Shown one piece after another: positions 43,648 through 52,750 of a DNA stretch of 64,000 nucleotides; positions within the stretch are counted from its first letter, which is position 1; every line of letters begins with the position of its first letter. The DNA is taken from NCBI RefSeq assembly GCF_003123685.1, contig NZ_QCYJ01000005.1, positions 496,001 through 560,000 of the forward strand, given 5' to 3'. The position numbers and the translations under genes are program-made. Source of the stretch: Nocardia aurea. GTDB lineage: Bacteria > Actinomycetota > Actinomycetes > Mycobacteriales > Mycobacteriaceae. Under the pieces are notes generated by a model. That model was not told where the DNA came from. It did no database searches and saw only the letters and a program-made list of their open reading frames with translations.

Positions 43648-44339
43648 TGACCGCCGTGACCAGCCTGCCGAAGCCGACCGCCTTGATCACCGGTGCCAGC
43701 CGGGGATTGGGCGCCGCCATCGCCCGTGAACTGGCGCCGACGCACGAATTGCTGCTCGGCGCCCGATCCGGTGATTCGCTGCGCGGAATACTCGAGGATC
43801 TGCCGGAGGCGACCGGCTGGCCGGTCTCGCTCACCGATTACGACGCCGTCGCCGAGGCCGTCGCCCCGATCACGCGGCTGGACGTGCTCGTGCACAACGC
43901 GGGTATCGCCGATCTCGGCACCATCGCCGAATCCTCGGTCGAGCAGTGGCGTAATACGTTGGAGGCCAACCTCATCGCTGTCGTCGAGTTGACGCGGCTG
44001 CTGTTGCCCGCTCTGCGCGTCGCGAGCGGTCACGTGGTGCTGGTCAATTCGGGCGCGGGCCTGCGTGCCCATCCGGGCTGGGCGCCCTACGCCGCGAGCA
44101 AATTCGGATTGCGCGCCTTCGGTGACGCGCTGCGTCAGGAGGAACCGCAGCTGCGGGTCACCTCGATCCATCCGGGGCGTATCGATACCGATATGCAGCG
44201 CGCGATCGTCGCGGGTGAGGGGCGCGAGTACCGGCCGGAGGAATTCCTCACCCCGGAGACCGTCGCGAGCGCGATCCGCAATGCCGTCGAGACGCCGCGC
44301 GACGGCCATCCCACCGAGATCGTGCTGCGTCCGTACTGA
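43647..44339 (+). CDS. short-chain dehydrogenase/reductase
   Basis: 230-residue NAD(P)-dependent oxidoreductase of the classical SDR fold. TGASRGLG (about 15-22) binds the cofactor, HNAG (about 81-84) stabilises the fold, and VLVNSGAG supplies Ser with YAASK as the catalytic Tyr-x-x-x-Lys. It is short (classical SDRs are about 250) and resembles the YbbO/SDR-like single-gene enzymes of actinobacteria. The start follows a leaderless promoter; the longer frame upstream is antisense to ggh. Substrate unknown. Confidence 0.9.
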   Translation: MTAVTSLPKPTALITGASRGLGAAIARELAPTHELLLGARSGDSLRGILEDLPEATGWPVSLTDYDAVAEAVAPITRLDVLVHNAGIADLGTIAESSVEQWRNTLEANLIAVVELTRLLLPALRVASGHVVLVNSGAGLRAHPGWAPYAASKFGLRAFGDALRQEEPQLRVTSIHPGRIDTDMQRAIVAGEGREYRPEEFLTPETVASAIRNAVETPRDGHPTEIVLRPY

Positions 44340-44372
44340 TCGGGGCCTGCGTGACATACCTCCCGACCGCTT

Positions 44373-44386
44373 GGACTCTTTAGTCC
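44373..44386. promoter_or_regulatory. small perfect dyad upstream of the deacetylase
   Basis: GGACT (44373-44377) and AGTCC (44382-44386) are perfect inverted arms around CTTT in an AT-richer patch between the SDR and deacetylase genes. It could be a regulator site or a weak terminator for the SDR gene. Confidence 0.35.
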
Positions 44387-44526
44387 TAATTGTCTCGGTT
44401 TGCTTACAGGTGCGTGGTGTTCACCCGGTGGACAGATCGGGTGGATACAGTCCGGGCTGTTCGCCCCGGCCATGGTCCGCCGACGGGTGGCGTGCACCAG
44501 TCCGAGCAGACCCGAAGGTATGGATC

Positions 44527-45330
44527 ATGGAACGTCGTCGTTTGTTGTCGATGCTCGCCGCCGGTACGGCCATGGCGTTGACCGGTTGTGCCGTGGCCGA
44601 AGGCGACCCGATCAAAAGTGGATCCGCCGACGGCGTTCCCGTCCTGCCGCCCGCGACACCGGCGCCGCGCCCGCAACTGCCGCCCCCGCCCGGTGGACCC
44701 AAGACGCCAATCGCCGCGCAGACCATCACCGCGCTGCCCGGCCGTGGCTCCAGCATGGCGCTGACCGTCGACGACGGCGCGAGCCCCGAGGTGGTCGGCG
44801 CCTACATCCGCTTCGCCAAGGACACCGGCGCCCGCTTCACCTTCTTCGTCACCGCGTACTACGACTCGTGGACGATCCACCGCGACGAACTGCGCCCCCT
44901 GGTGGATTCGGGCCAGATCCAGCTGGCCAACCACACCTGGGACCACGCCGACCTCACCGCCATCTCCGCGAGCGCCGTCTCCTCACAGCTCTCGCGCGCG
45001 AAAACCTACTTGCACAACACCTTCGGCGTTGACGGCACCCCGTACTACCGGCCGCCCTTCGGCAGGCACAACGCCACCGTCGACCGGGTCGCCGCCGACC
45101 TCGGCTACACCGTCCCGGTGATGTGGTACGGCTCCCTCTCCGACTCCGGCGTGATCACCGAGGAATACCTCATCGAATGCGCCCACAAGTACTTCAACCC
45201 ACAGACCATCGTCATCGGCCACGCCAACGCCCCCGCCGTCACCCACTGCTACGGCCAACTCGTCGACATCATCCGGGAACGCAACCTGTCCATGGTCACC
45301 CTCGACGACGTCCTCCTCCCCCCGACCTGA
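44527..45330 (+). CDS. polysaccharide deacetylase lipoprotein (CE4/NodB)
   Basis: 267 residues. A signal with two or more arginines (MERRRLLSML) and lipobox LTGC (Cys21) suggests Tat- or Sec-exported lipoprotein. A Pro-rich linker (35-60) leads to a NodB domain: TVDDG (metal Asp and base Asp), ANHTWDHADL (HxxxH zinc ligands) and YYRPPFGRHNATVD. The likely reaction is N-deacetylation of peptidoglycan or a surface glycan, or related hydrolysis. The 187-bp leader holds a GGACT-CTTT-AGTCC dyad (44373-44386). Confidence 0.9.
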   Translation: MERRRLLSMLAAGTAMALTGCAVAEGDPIKSGSADGVPVLPPATPAPRPQLPPPPGGPKTPIAAQTITALPGRGSSMALTVDDGASPEVVGAYIRFAKDTGARFTFFVTAYYDSWTIHRDELRPLVDSGQIQLANHTWDHADLTAISASAVSSQLSRAKTYLHNTFGVDGTPYYRPPFGRHNATVDRVAADLGYTVPVMWYGSLSDSGVITEEYLIECAHKYFNPQTIVIGHANAPAVTHCYGQLVDIIRERNLSMVTLDDVLLPPT

Positions 45331-45340
45331 GGATCTCTTT

Positions 45341-45429
45341 ACCTTAGGTGGTTGTAAATGTCAAACAACTGAAATCTGATTCAACGGTATAGAGTTGTAG
45401 GACATTCGTCGCCCACCTGCGGAGCGGTC
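45341..45429 (+). promoter_or_regulatory. AT-rich promoter region of the type IV TA pair
   Basis: The 89 bp before the regulator gene are markedly AT-rich. They contain the palindrome ACCTTAGGT (45341-45349), the dyad GTTGT-N9-ACAAC just after it, a second GTTGTA at about 45394-45399, and a TATAGA -10 box at 45388-45393. The repeats flank the -10 box, as expected for an autorepressed TA operon. Confidence 0.4.
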
Positions 45430-46383
45430 ATGGACGTGCGCCAGCACATAGTGAGGTTGTTGCGGCGCGCCGGTGTCCGTGTTTCCGGGGGCGACAACGA
45501 AGAGTTGGTGATCGCCGGACCGCGGGGATCGGTGACGCTGCAAGTGAAAGTGTCGCAGCGGCGACTGACCGTCAGCAGGCTGGGAATTTCCGAACCCGCC
45601 GCGCCACGGACCTTGTACGTGGCACCGAGTGCCGCGGCAGGTGTCGAGAAGGCCGCTCGCGCGGGCGTTGTCGACCTGCTCACCAGCGATCCGCCGCTGG
45701 TGATCCTCGACGGCGAGGTGCTGCTCGGGCCCGCGGCTGCCGGACGAAATCTCGGGCGGACCGCGTGGGGTCGATGGGCGGTACAGCGGATATTGGCGGT
45801 CGCGCGAGAGCCGATGACCCAGACGGAATTGGCGACGATTGTCGGCGTCAGCCAGCAGGCCGTGTCGAAAGCCCTGAGGCGCATTCCGGAGGCGGTACAC
45901 GGTGGCGACGGGTGGTCGGCCCCGACCGACCTGCTGGATACGTGGTTGCGCGCGTATCCGGGTCCGGGCGGCGCTGTCGCCGCGTGGTACGGGCTCGACG
46001 ACCCGGCGAGTCAGGCCGATGCCGCCCTGGGGTTGCTGTCGGAACTCGCTCTGCCATCGGCGCTTTCGGGAGATCTTGCCGCCGATATGCTGTCACCCTG
46101 GCGAATCCCGTCTACGGTGCGGTTGTACGTCCCGGAGCATGTCGACTTCACGCCGATCGGTATGAGTCCCGCCGAGGCGTCGGACGCCACGATGGTCATC
46201 GTGGTTCCCGAGGATCCGACGGTATTCCACGTCGCATCACGTCGTGGTCCGCGTGCGGGAAAACTCCTTGCCGATCCGGCGATCGTGCTGTGGGATCTGC
46301 TCAACACCAGCACCGGGCCTGCCGTGGAGGAGGCCGCGGCGACATTGCGTTCGGCAATAGGCGAGGGGGCGGTGCATGTCTGA
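45430..46383 (+). CDS. AbiEi-like antitoxin / winged-helix regulator
   Basis: 317 residues. A winged-helix or HTH segment lies at about 117-152 (WAVQRILAVAREPMTQTELATIVGVSQQAVSKALRR), preceded by a small alpha/beta domain and followed by a C-terminal domain resembling AbiEi antitoxin wings (STVRLYVPE, TMVIVVPEDPTVFHV, ADPAIVLWDLL). The pairing with a nucleotidyltransferase-like gene that overlaps it by 8 nt is the type IV toxin-antitoxin order. The promoter is AT-rich with GTTGTA repeats, suggesting autorepression. Lower GC than the flanks supports acquisition by transfer. The family call rests on domain order plus context. Confidence 0.65.
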   Translation: MDVRQHIVRLLRRAGVRVSGGDNEELVIAGPRGSVTLQVKVSQRRLTVSRLGISEPAAPRTLYVAPSAAAGVEKAARAGVVDLLTSDPPLVILDGEVLLGPAAAGRNLGRTAWGRWAVQRILAVAREPMTQTELATIVGVSQQAVSKALRRIPEAVHGGDGWSAPTDLLDTWLRAYPGPGGAVAAWYGLDDPASQADAALGLLSELALPSALSGDLAADMLSPWRIPSTVRLYVPEHVDFTPIGMSPAEASDATMVIVVPEDPTVFHVASRRGPRAGKLLADPAIVLWDLLNTSTGPAVEEAAATLRSAIGEGAVHV

Positions 46384-47182
46384 GACGAAAAGGTTCGCGG
46401 TACAGATACTTTCGACATCGAACGCGTCCTACCTGGGATTTCGGGCTCTCGCGGATCTCGCGCGCGCGGCAGAGGGAATCGATGCCGATAGCGAGGACGG
46501 TGGATACCGCGTCATCGGTGGACACATGGTGCAGCTGCTGATCCACGCGTATCCGACGCCGACGCTCCAGATCCGGGGTACCGCCGATGCCGACGCGGGC
46601 GTGAGCCTTCCGATAGCGGCGGGCAAGTATCTCCACTACCGGCTGGAAACCCTCGGATACGAGACGGTGAAAGGGAACCGTTACGGCAAAGACAGCGACT
46701 TCGGCCGGTTGGCAGTCGATCTATTGGTCCCGTTCGGACGTGTCGGGGTGCCCAACGACGTCGGCGGTCGCGGATTCGACAGCGCGCCCGGGCTCAGTAT
46801 GGCGATCAGCGCGAAACCTGTCGCGATAGATGCGCAGGTGACACTTCGCGACGGGAACCGGATCGAATTCACCGTGCTGACACCCGATGTCGAGGCCGCC
46901 GTCGTGCTGAAAGCTCTCGCGTGGAGTTATCGCCACGCGGACAAGGACATCGCCGACCTGAATTCGCTGTTCGAGATCGTGAATCACCATCGCACCGCGA
47001 TCGGAGTCTGGAAACTCGACCAGGAGGGGCTCACTGCCACGCGCCGTGATGCGGTGGCGGCGCTCGACAGGCTGGTATCGGCGATCGAGCGACGTCGAGT
47101 CGATCAGGGGCTGTTCGGTTCGAGCGCGGCGCGTTTCACCGCGCTGGTTCGCCGCCACACCCGTTCGATGGACCGGGTGTAG
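46376..47182 (+). CDS. AbiEii/MenT-like nucleotidyltransferase toxin
   Basis: 268 residues with the DNA-polymerase-beta nucleotidyltransferase pattern: VIGGHMVQLL (G48-G49, substrate loop), RGTADAD with Asp71 and Asp73 (metal ligands), and a third acid in LAVDLLVP (Asp115). Further on, LKALAWSYRHADKDIADL (Lys179, Arg187, Lys190-Asp191) matches the conserved K-x3-R-x2-KD of AbiEii/MenT toxins, which block growth by adding nucleotides to tRNA. The start overlaps the regulator gene. All expected residues are present, so it should be active and need its partner for control. Confidence 0.68.
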   Translation: MSETKRFAVQILSTSNASYLGFRALADLARAAEGIDADSEDGGYRVIGGHMVQLLIHAYPTPTLQIRGTADADAGVSLPIAAGKYLHYRLETLGYETVKGNRYGKDSDFGRLAVDLLVPFGRVGVPNDVGGRGFDSAPGLSMAISAKPVAIDAQVTLRDGNRIEFTVLTPDVEAAVVLKALAWSYRHADKDIADLNSLFEIVNHHRTAIGVWKLDQEGLTATRRDAVAALDRLVSAIERRRVDQGLFGSSAARFTALVRRHTRSMDRV

Positions 47183-47238
47183 CGGCTTTCGAGCTGATTC
47201 CGCCGCAGGTGTGCGAGTGATTGCCCGGCGGCGGGGGA

Positions 47239-50085
47239 TCAGGCGACGATGTTGATCAGGCGGCCGGGGACGACGATCAGTTTGCGGGGTGTGGCGCCGT
47301 TCAGGATGGCGGCGATCTTCTCTTCCGCCAGGGCGGCGGCTTCGATGGTGGGGGTGTCGGCGTCGGCGGGGACGCGGATTCGGCCGCGCACCTTGCCGTT
47401 GACCTGGATCGGGTATTCCACCGATTCGTCCACCAGCAGGGCCGGGTCGGCGACCGGGAAGGGGCCGTGGGCCAGGGATTCGGGGTGGCCGAGGCGCTCC
47501 CACAGTTCCTCGGCGATATGCGGTGAGAGCGGGGCGAGCATCAGGACCAGGGATTCCACGACCAGGCGCGGTGCGCCGCCGGGGTAGGTCTTGGTGAGGT
47601 GGTTGGTGAGTTCGATGAGTTTCGCGCCCGCGGTGTTGTCGCGCAGCGCGGCCAAATCCTCGTCCACGCCCGCGATGGTCTTGTGCAGCAGACGCTGGGT
47701 CTCGTCGGAGGCGACGTCTTCGGTGACGCGCACCGCGCCGGTCTCCTCGTCGACGACCAGGCGCCAGATGCGCTGGAGGAAGCGGTGCGCGCCGACGACA
47801 TCCTTGGTCGCCCACGGCCGCGAGGTGTCGAGCGGACCCATCGACATCTCGTAGAAGCGGAAGGTGTCGGCGCCGTAGAGGTCGCACATCTCGTCGGGCG
47901 AGATGGCGTTCTTGAGCGATTTGCCGATCTTGCCGTACTCCTGGAATACCCGGATCTCGGTTCCGGTCGCGTCGGTCCAGTAGAACGTGCCGTCGCGTTC
48001 GACGACCTCGGCGGCGGGTACGTACGCGCCGCGCTCGTCGGTGTAGGCGTGGGCCTGGATGTAGCCCTGGTTGAACAGTCGCCGGTAAGGTTCACACCCG
48101 CTGACCTCGCCCAGGTCGAACAGCACCTTCTGCCAGAACCGCGCGTACAGCAGATGCAGCACCGCGTGCTCGACGCCGCCGACGTACAGGTCGACGCCGC
48201 CGGGATCGGTGGGACCGTGTTCGGCCGTGCGCGGGCCGAGCCAGTACGTCTCGTTCTCCTTCGCGCAGAACTCGTCGGTATTGGTCGGGTCCGCGTAACG
48301 CAGCTGGTACCAGGAACTTCCGGCCCAGTTCGGCATGACGTTGGTGTCGCGCTGGTACTTCTTCGGCCCGTCGCCCAGGTCGAGTTCGACATTGACCCAG
48401 TCGGTGGCCTTGGCCAGCGGCGGCGAGGGTTCGGAATCCGCGTCGTTCGGGTCGAAGGTCACCGGCGCGAAATCGTCCAACTCCGGAAGCAGTACCGGCA
48501 GCATGGATTCCGGCAGGGCGTGCGGTGCGCCGTCCTCGTCGTAGACGATCGGGAAGGGTTCACCCCAGTAGCGCTGACGGGCGAACAGCCAGTCGCGCAG
48601 TTTGTACTGGATGGTGCCCTTGCCGTGGCCGTCCTGTTCGAGCCTGGCGGTGATCGTCGCCTTGGCTTCCTCGACCGAGAGTCCGTCCAGGTAGTCGGAA
48701 TTGATCAGCGCGCCGTCGCCGCTGTACGCGGCTTCGGTGACGTCGCCGCCGGAGATGACCTGCCGGATGGGCAATCCCAGCGCGGTGGCGAAATCCCAGT
48801 CGCGCTGATCGTGGCCGGGCACGGCCATGATCGCGCCGGTGCCGTAACCGCTGAGCACGTAGTCGGCGATGAATACCGGCACCGCGGCGCCGCTTGCCGG
48901 GTTGACGGCGTGAACACCGAGGAAGACGCCGGTCTTCTCCTTGTTCTCCTGGCGCTCCAGATCGGTTTTGGCCGCGATCGACGCCCGGTAGGCGGCGACG
49001 GCTTCGGCGGGGGTGGCCGCGCCGTCGTTGGTCCAGCGCGGATCGGTGCCTTCCGGCCATGCCGACGCCGTCAGTTCGTCGACCAGATCGTGTTCGGGCG
49101 CGAGCACCACGTAGGTCGCGCCGAACAGGGTGTCGGGGCGGGTGGTGAACACCTCGATCCGCGCACCGTCGACGTCGAATTTCACCTGTGCGCCGCGCGA
49201 ACGCCCGATCCAGTTGCGCTGCATGGACTTCACGTTGTCCGGCCAGTCCAGCAGTTCGAGATCGTCGACCAGGCGGTCGGAGTAGGCGGTGATGCGCATC
49301 ATCCACTGCCACAGCCGCTTACGGAAGACGGGGAAGTTGCCGCGTTCGCTGCGACCGTCGGCGGTGACCTCTTCGTTCGACAGCACGGTGCCGAGACCCG
49401 GACACCAGTTGACCACCGAATCGGTTTGGTACACCAGACGATAGGAGTCGATCACGGCCCGGCGCTCGGACGGCTGCATCGTCGCCCAGTCGCGGCCCTC
49501 GGGCGCGGGCCTCGCGCCGGAGGCGAACTGATCCTCCAGTTCCGCGATCGGACGGGCCCGTCCCAGTTCCAGGTCGTACCACGCGTTGTAGATGCGCAGG
49601 AAGATCCACTGCGTCCAGCGGTAGTACTCCGGATCGGTCGTCGCGAAGGAGCGACGGCGGTCGTGGCCGAGCCCGAGCCGGTCCAGCTGCCGCTGCATGG
49701 TGGCGATATTGGCTTCGGTGGTGTCACGCGGATGCGCGCCGGTCTGCACCGCGTACTGCTCGGCGGGCAGGCCGAAGGCGTCGTAGCCGAGCGCGTGCAG
49801 CACATTGCGGCCGTTCATCCGGTGGTACCGGGCGAAGACGTCGGTGGCGATATATCCGAGCGGATGTCCTACGTGCAGGCCCGCGCCGGACGGGTACGGG
49901 AACATGTCCTGCACGAACAGCTTGTCCGGCGGGGTGTCACCGGCCAGTGGACCGGTCGGGTTGGGCGCGTGGAAGGTGCCGCGCTCCTCCCATAGCCGCT
50001 GCCACCGGCTCTCGAGGCGGCCCGCGAGGTCGGCGTTGTACCTGTGCTCGGGTACATCGCTTTCGGTTGCACGAGTGTCCTGCAC
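47239..50085 (-). CDS. leuS: leucyl-tRNA synthetase
   Basis: Class Ia synthetase that charges tRNA-Leu. 948 residues: HVGH (71-74, the HIGH motif) in [16 protein letters not shown], the CP1 editing domain with [19 protein letters not shown] and the [15 protein letters not shown] catalytic strand, the KMSKS-type loop GKIGKSLKN, an anticodon-binding helical domain and a C-terminal NGKVRGRI domain. GTG 50085 has AAGAAGGCAGGA upstream and gives the usual N-terminus; the TTG at 50121 has no ribosome site. No T-box leader is seen. Confidence 0.97.
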   Translation of the reverse strand: MQDTRATESDVPEHRYNADLAGRLESRWQRLWEERGTFHAPNPTGPLAGDTPPDKLFVQDMFPYPSGAGLHVGHPLGYIATDVFARYHRMNGRNVLHALGYDAFGLPAEQYAVQTGAHPRDTTEANIATMQRQLDRLGLGHDRRRSFATTDPEYYRWTQWIFLRIYNAWYDLELGRARPIAELEDQFASGARPAPEGRDWATMQPSERRAVIDSYRLVYQTDSVVNWCPGLGTVLSNEEVTADGRSERGNFPVFRKRLWQWMMRITAYSDRLVDDLELLDWPDNVKSMQRNWIGRSRGAQVKFDVDGARIEVFTTRPDTLFGATYVVLAPEHDLVDELTASAWPEGTDPRWTNDGAATPAEAVAAYRASIAAKTDLERQENKEKTGVFLGVHAVNPASGAAVPVFIADYVLSGYGTGAIMAVPGHDQRDWDFATALGLPIRQVISGGDVTEAAYSGDGALINSDYLDGLSVEEAKATITARLEQDGHGKGTIQYKLRDWLFARQRYWGEPFPIVYDEDGAPHALPESMLPVLLPELDDFAPVTFDPNDADSEPSPPLAKATDWVNVELDLGDGPKKYQRDTNVMPNWAGSSWYQLRYADPTNTDEFCAKENETYWLGPRTAEHGPTDPGGVDLYVGGVEHAVLHLLYARFWQKVLFDLGEVSGCEPYRRLFNQGYIQAHAYTDERGAYVPAAEVVERDGTFYWTDATGTEIRVFQEYGKIGKSLKNAISPDEMCDLYGADTFRFYEMSMGPLDTSRPWATKDVVGAHRFLQRIWRLVVDEETGAVRVTEDVASDETQRLLHKTIAGVDEDLAALRDNTAGAKLIELTNHLTKTYPGGAPRLVVESLVLMLAPLSPHIAEELWERLGHPESLAHGPFPVADPALLVDESVEYPIQVNGKVRGRIRVPADADTPTIEAAALAEEKIAAILNGATPRKLIVVPGRLINIVA

Positions 50086-50228
50086 GGTCCTGCCTTCTTG
50101 TTCTCGCGAATTTCCGGACAAAGTATCCGGGACATTTTTCCTGGGACGAACTACGTGATACAGGGTAGAACGTCCGGGTCGTCGGACCGAAAACCGGAGC
50201 GCCCCGCGATCCGCGCGCGTCGGTGCGA

Positions 50229-50241
50229 TACCCTGCCTGGG
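50229..50241 (+). promoter_or_regulatory. leaderless -10 box of the SdpI-like gene
   Basis: TACCCT at 50229-50234, 6 nt before GTG 50241; supports that start over GTG 50223, which would place the box inside the coding region. Confidence 0.5.
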
Positions 50242-50648
50242 TGTTCGTCGTCGCTCTCGCCCTGTTCGTACTGGCCTTGGTCGCCATCGCGACCGGCGTG
50301 CTCGGACTGACCGGCAAACTTCCGCGCAACAGGTTCGTCGGTGTCCACACCGAGGACGCGCTGTCCACCGAGGAGACCTTCCGCATCGCGAACCACGTCG
50401 CGGCGCCGACTTCGGTCGCGGCGGGCCTGCTGCTCTTCGCGGGCGGCCTGATCGCCTCCGCCGCGAACTGGGGCATCGCCCTCGGTGTCGCCGCCGTCAC
50501 CATGGTCGTCGCGCTGTTCACCCTCGGCGCGGGCGTCAACGCGGCGGGCCGCGCCATCGCCGGGCTCGTGCCCGTGCGCGAGGAGGGCGGCTGCGGCCAG
50601 TCCTGCGGTGCGTGCTCGCTGCGCGACACCTGCGCTCCCGCGAACTGA
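50241..50648 (+). CDS. SdpI-family membrane protein with C-terminal Cys cluster
   Basis: 135 residues with three membrane helices. [29 protein letters not shown] (about 25-53) is the SdpI/YfhL signature shared with the Bacillus immunity protein against the SdpC toxin. The C-terminus is unusual: [16 protein letters not shown] contains four cysteines in 15 residues, a likely metal site on the cytoplasmic side. Divergent from leuS. SdpI-like proteins are widespread in actinobacteria without SdpC, so immunity is not implied. Confidence 0.82.
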   Translation: MFVVALALFVLALVAIATGVLGLTGKLPRNRFVGVHTEDALSTEETFRIANHVAAPTSVAAGLLLFAGGLIASAANWGIALGVAAVTMVVALFTLGAGVNAAGRAIAGLVPVREEGGCGQSCGACSLRDTCAPAN

Positions 50649-50802
50649 ATCGCTCCCACGCACCGAATCCACTCCCGGTCCCGACCGGAGATCTCCGAAC
50701 GATCGTGTCGCCCGTCCCGTAATTGTGCTGGCGGCCGGTCGGCGATCGGACGTACCCTTGTGACACGGCTTCTCGGGGGAGGGCTGTCGGGGGGAGATTC
50801 TC

Positions 50803-51174
50803 ATGGGGATACGTGTCGTATCCGTGTCGTTGTTCGTCTTCGGTCTTCTGGTGCTCTGGCCGAATCTCTGGCTGGGCCTCGGCCTGATCGCGGTGTCGGT
50901 GATGCTCGGCTACATGGTCGTCGTGGACCGTCGGGGATGGGATTCGCGCCGTAGACGCGATCGCTGGGCCGCCGCGAGCGATCGGCCGGTCAACCGGTAT
51001 CGCGGCTACGGTGGCGCTTCCGGCTGCGGAGGTGGGAGCGGAGGCGGTGGCGGATATTACAGCGGTGGTGACAGCGGCGGCAGCAGCAGCAGCAGTTGCG
51101 GCGGTGGCTGCGGCGGTGGTGGCGGAGGCGGCTGCGGTGGTGGCGGAGGCGGATGCGGCGGCGGGGGTGGCTGA
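50803..51174 (+). CDS. small membrane protein with Gly/Cys-rich tail (copy 1)
   Basis: 123 residues: two closely spaced hydrophobic helices (about 3-17 and 21-42), a basic stretch with DRWAAASDR, then about 50 residues composed almost only of Gly, Ser and Cys (five Cys, GGGCGGGGGGGCGGGG-type). It is a paralogue of the gene 176 nt downstream (shared WLG-x-GLI, RWAAAS). I know no function. The tail resembles glycine-rich tails of TIGR04222-type membrane proteins and, superficially, Gly/Cys precursors of modified peptides. Confidence 0.75.
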   Translation: MGIRVVSVSLFVFGLLVLWPNLWLGLGLIAVSVMLGYMVVVDRRGWDSRRRRDRWAAASDRPVNRYRGYGGASGCGGGSGGGGGYYSGGDSGGSSSSSCGGGCGGGGGGGCGGGGGGCGGGGG

Positions 51175-51217
51175 ACCGGCCGATCCTCGGACCGACGCGA
51201 CGATCCCGTTGCATCGT

Positions 51218-51244
51218 GCACCCCGGACGCGATATCCGGGGTGC
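51218..51244 (+). terminator. hairpin between the Gly/Cys-tail paralogues
   Basis: A perfect 10-bp stem (51218-51227 with 51235-51244, 7-nt loop) lies between the two paralogous genes. There is no U tract. Confidence 0.45.
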
Positions 51245-51350
51245 GGCGGCTCTAGCGGTCGCTCGGGCGATGTCGCGGCCGCGGCCGAACACCACTCGGT
51301 GACGAAATCCGCGCGGACCGAGATCCGCGTGAGCGAACGGGGAGGAACCG

Positions 51351-51683
51351 ATGATCGCATTCGGAGTGGCGGCGATACTGTTCGTCGGCCTGCTGGTGGT
51401 CTGGTCGAACACCTGGCTCGGTATCGGGCTGATCGTCCTGGCGATCGGTATCGGTTACGTGGCCTCGGTCCGCGAGAACCGCAATCCACGGCGCAATCGC
51501 CGGCGCTGGGCCGCCGCGAGCGGTGGCGCCGAGGCCGGGAGCTGGGACAGCGGCAGCAGCTGTGGAGGCGGCAGTAGCTGTAGCGGCGGGAGCGGCAGCG
51601 GGAGCAGTTGTAGTGGCGGTAGCAGTTGCGGCGGCGGCAGTAGCTGCGGCGGTGGCGGCGGTGGATGTGGCGGCGGCAGCTGA
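51351..51683 (+). CDS. small membrane protein with Gly/Cys-rich tail (copy 2)
   Basis: 110 residues of the same plan as the preceding protein: hydrophobic helices (about 3-18 and 22-39), a basic linker with RRRWAAAS, then a 45-residue Gly/Ser/Cys tail with six cysteines spaced as S-S-C-G/S-G-G. The tails diverged in exact order while the membrane part and RWAAAS stayed conserved, so the pair is an old duplication. GGGGAGGAACC precedes the ATG. Topology is probably tail-in after two helices; function unknown. Confidence 0.75.
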   Translation: MIAFGVAAILFVGLLVVWSNTWLGIGLIVLAIGIGYVASVRENRNPRRNRRRWAAASGGAEAGSWDSGSSCGGGSSCSGGSGSGSSCSGGSSCGGGSSCGGGGGGCGGGS

Positions 51684-51706
51684 CCGAGAACCACCGCCGC
51701 ACCCGC

Positions 51707-52741
51707 TCACCTCAGCGTCGCCAACGCGGCGAGTACCGCCAGATCCGCCGTCGGATCACCGACGGCGATCCGCGCACTGCCGTCCGGATAGCATTTCGCG
51801 CTGATCCCGGCCCGGCGCAGCGCGGTGGCCACGCCGGGGCCCGGCAGATACAGGAAATTCGCGTGGCTGCGCGGCACGTCGATACCGCAGGACCGCAACG
51901 AGTTCCGTAGGTTCTCGCGCGCGGTGGTGATCCGATGGATACGCAGCCGTAGCTCCGGTGCTGCCGCGTAGGAGGCGCCGACGGCGGCGGTCGCGCACGC
52001 GCTCATCCCGAACGGCAGTTGCAGCCTGCGTACCCGCCCGATCAGCTCGCGTCCGCCGTACACGTACCCGATCCGCAGGCCCGCCAGCCCGTAGGCCTTC
52101 GAGAAGGTGCGCAGGATCAACAGATTCGGATGTCTGCGCAACAGCGCCGCGTTGTCGAGCCGGTCGGCCTCGGCGAGGAATTCGACATAGGCCTCGTCCA
52201 AGACCACGGGCACCCGGCTCGGCACCGAGGCGAGGAAGGTTTTCAGCTCCCCCGCCGGGATCACCGTGCCGGTCGGATTGTGCGGCCGACAGACGACGAT
52301 CAGCGAGGTCCGCTTCTCGATCGCCCGCCGCATCGCCCGCAGATCCTGTTCGCCGGTCCGGTCCAGCGGGACCGGGACCAGATTCAGCCCGGCCATATCG
52401 GCCATGATCGGATATCCGTCGAAGGTCGGCGAACCGACGACGAGTTCCGATCCCGGTGTGGTCAGCGTTTGGATGATCTGTAGGGCCACCCCGGTGGCGC
52501 CCGACCCGACCACCACCTGATCCGGATCGACGCCGAGATGACGCGCGATCAGTGCCGGTAGCCGCTGCGGATAGAACTCCGGATACCGATTCGATCGCGC
52601 CAGCTCGCTATGCAACGCGTGCAGCACCGATGGCAGCGGCGGGAACGGATTCTCGCTCAGGCTCAGGTCGAATTCCGCGGCCGCGCGCTTCGCCGGGTGC
52701 CGCCGTGACGAGGGGGCCTCATCGATCAGGCGCATGCTCAT
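51707..52741 (-). CDS. PLP-dependent aminotransferase (HisC-like)
   Basis: 344-residue class I/II aminotransferase. SENPFPPLPSV at the N-terminus, SGATGVALQ (phosphate loop), CRPHNPTGT, VLDEAYVEF and TFSKAYGLAGLRIGY (internal-aldimine Lys) are all present; RIAVG near the end carries the substrate Arg. It is shorter than and distinct from biosynthetic HisC. It is the last gene of a four-gene operon, 9 nt after the KAS III-like gene, so it probably aminates a product of that pathway. Confidence 0.88.
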   Translation of the reverse strand: MSMRLIDEAPSSRRHPAKRAAAEFDLSLSENPFPPLPSVLHALHSELARSNRYPEFYPQRLPALIARHLGVDPDQVVVGSGATGVALQIIQTLTTPGSELVVGSPTFDGYPIMADMAGLNLVPVPLDRTGEQDLRAMRRAIEKRTSLIVVCRPHNPTGTVIPAGELKTFLASVPSRVPVVLDEAYVEFLAEADRLDNAALLRRHPNLLILRTFSKAYGLAGLRIGYVYGGRELIGRVRRLQLPFGMSACATAAVGASYAAAPELRLRIHRITTARENLRNSLRSCGIDVPRSHANFLYLPGPGVATALRRAGISAKCYPDGSARIAVGDPTADLAVLAALATLR

Positions 52742-52750
52742 CGCCGTACC

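Noticed and set aside
50086..50240. T-box leader for leuS
   Set aside because: The space before leuS is about 150 bp and shared with a divergent gene; I see no specifier stem or conserved T-box bulge.
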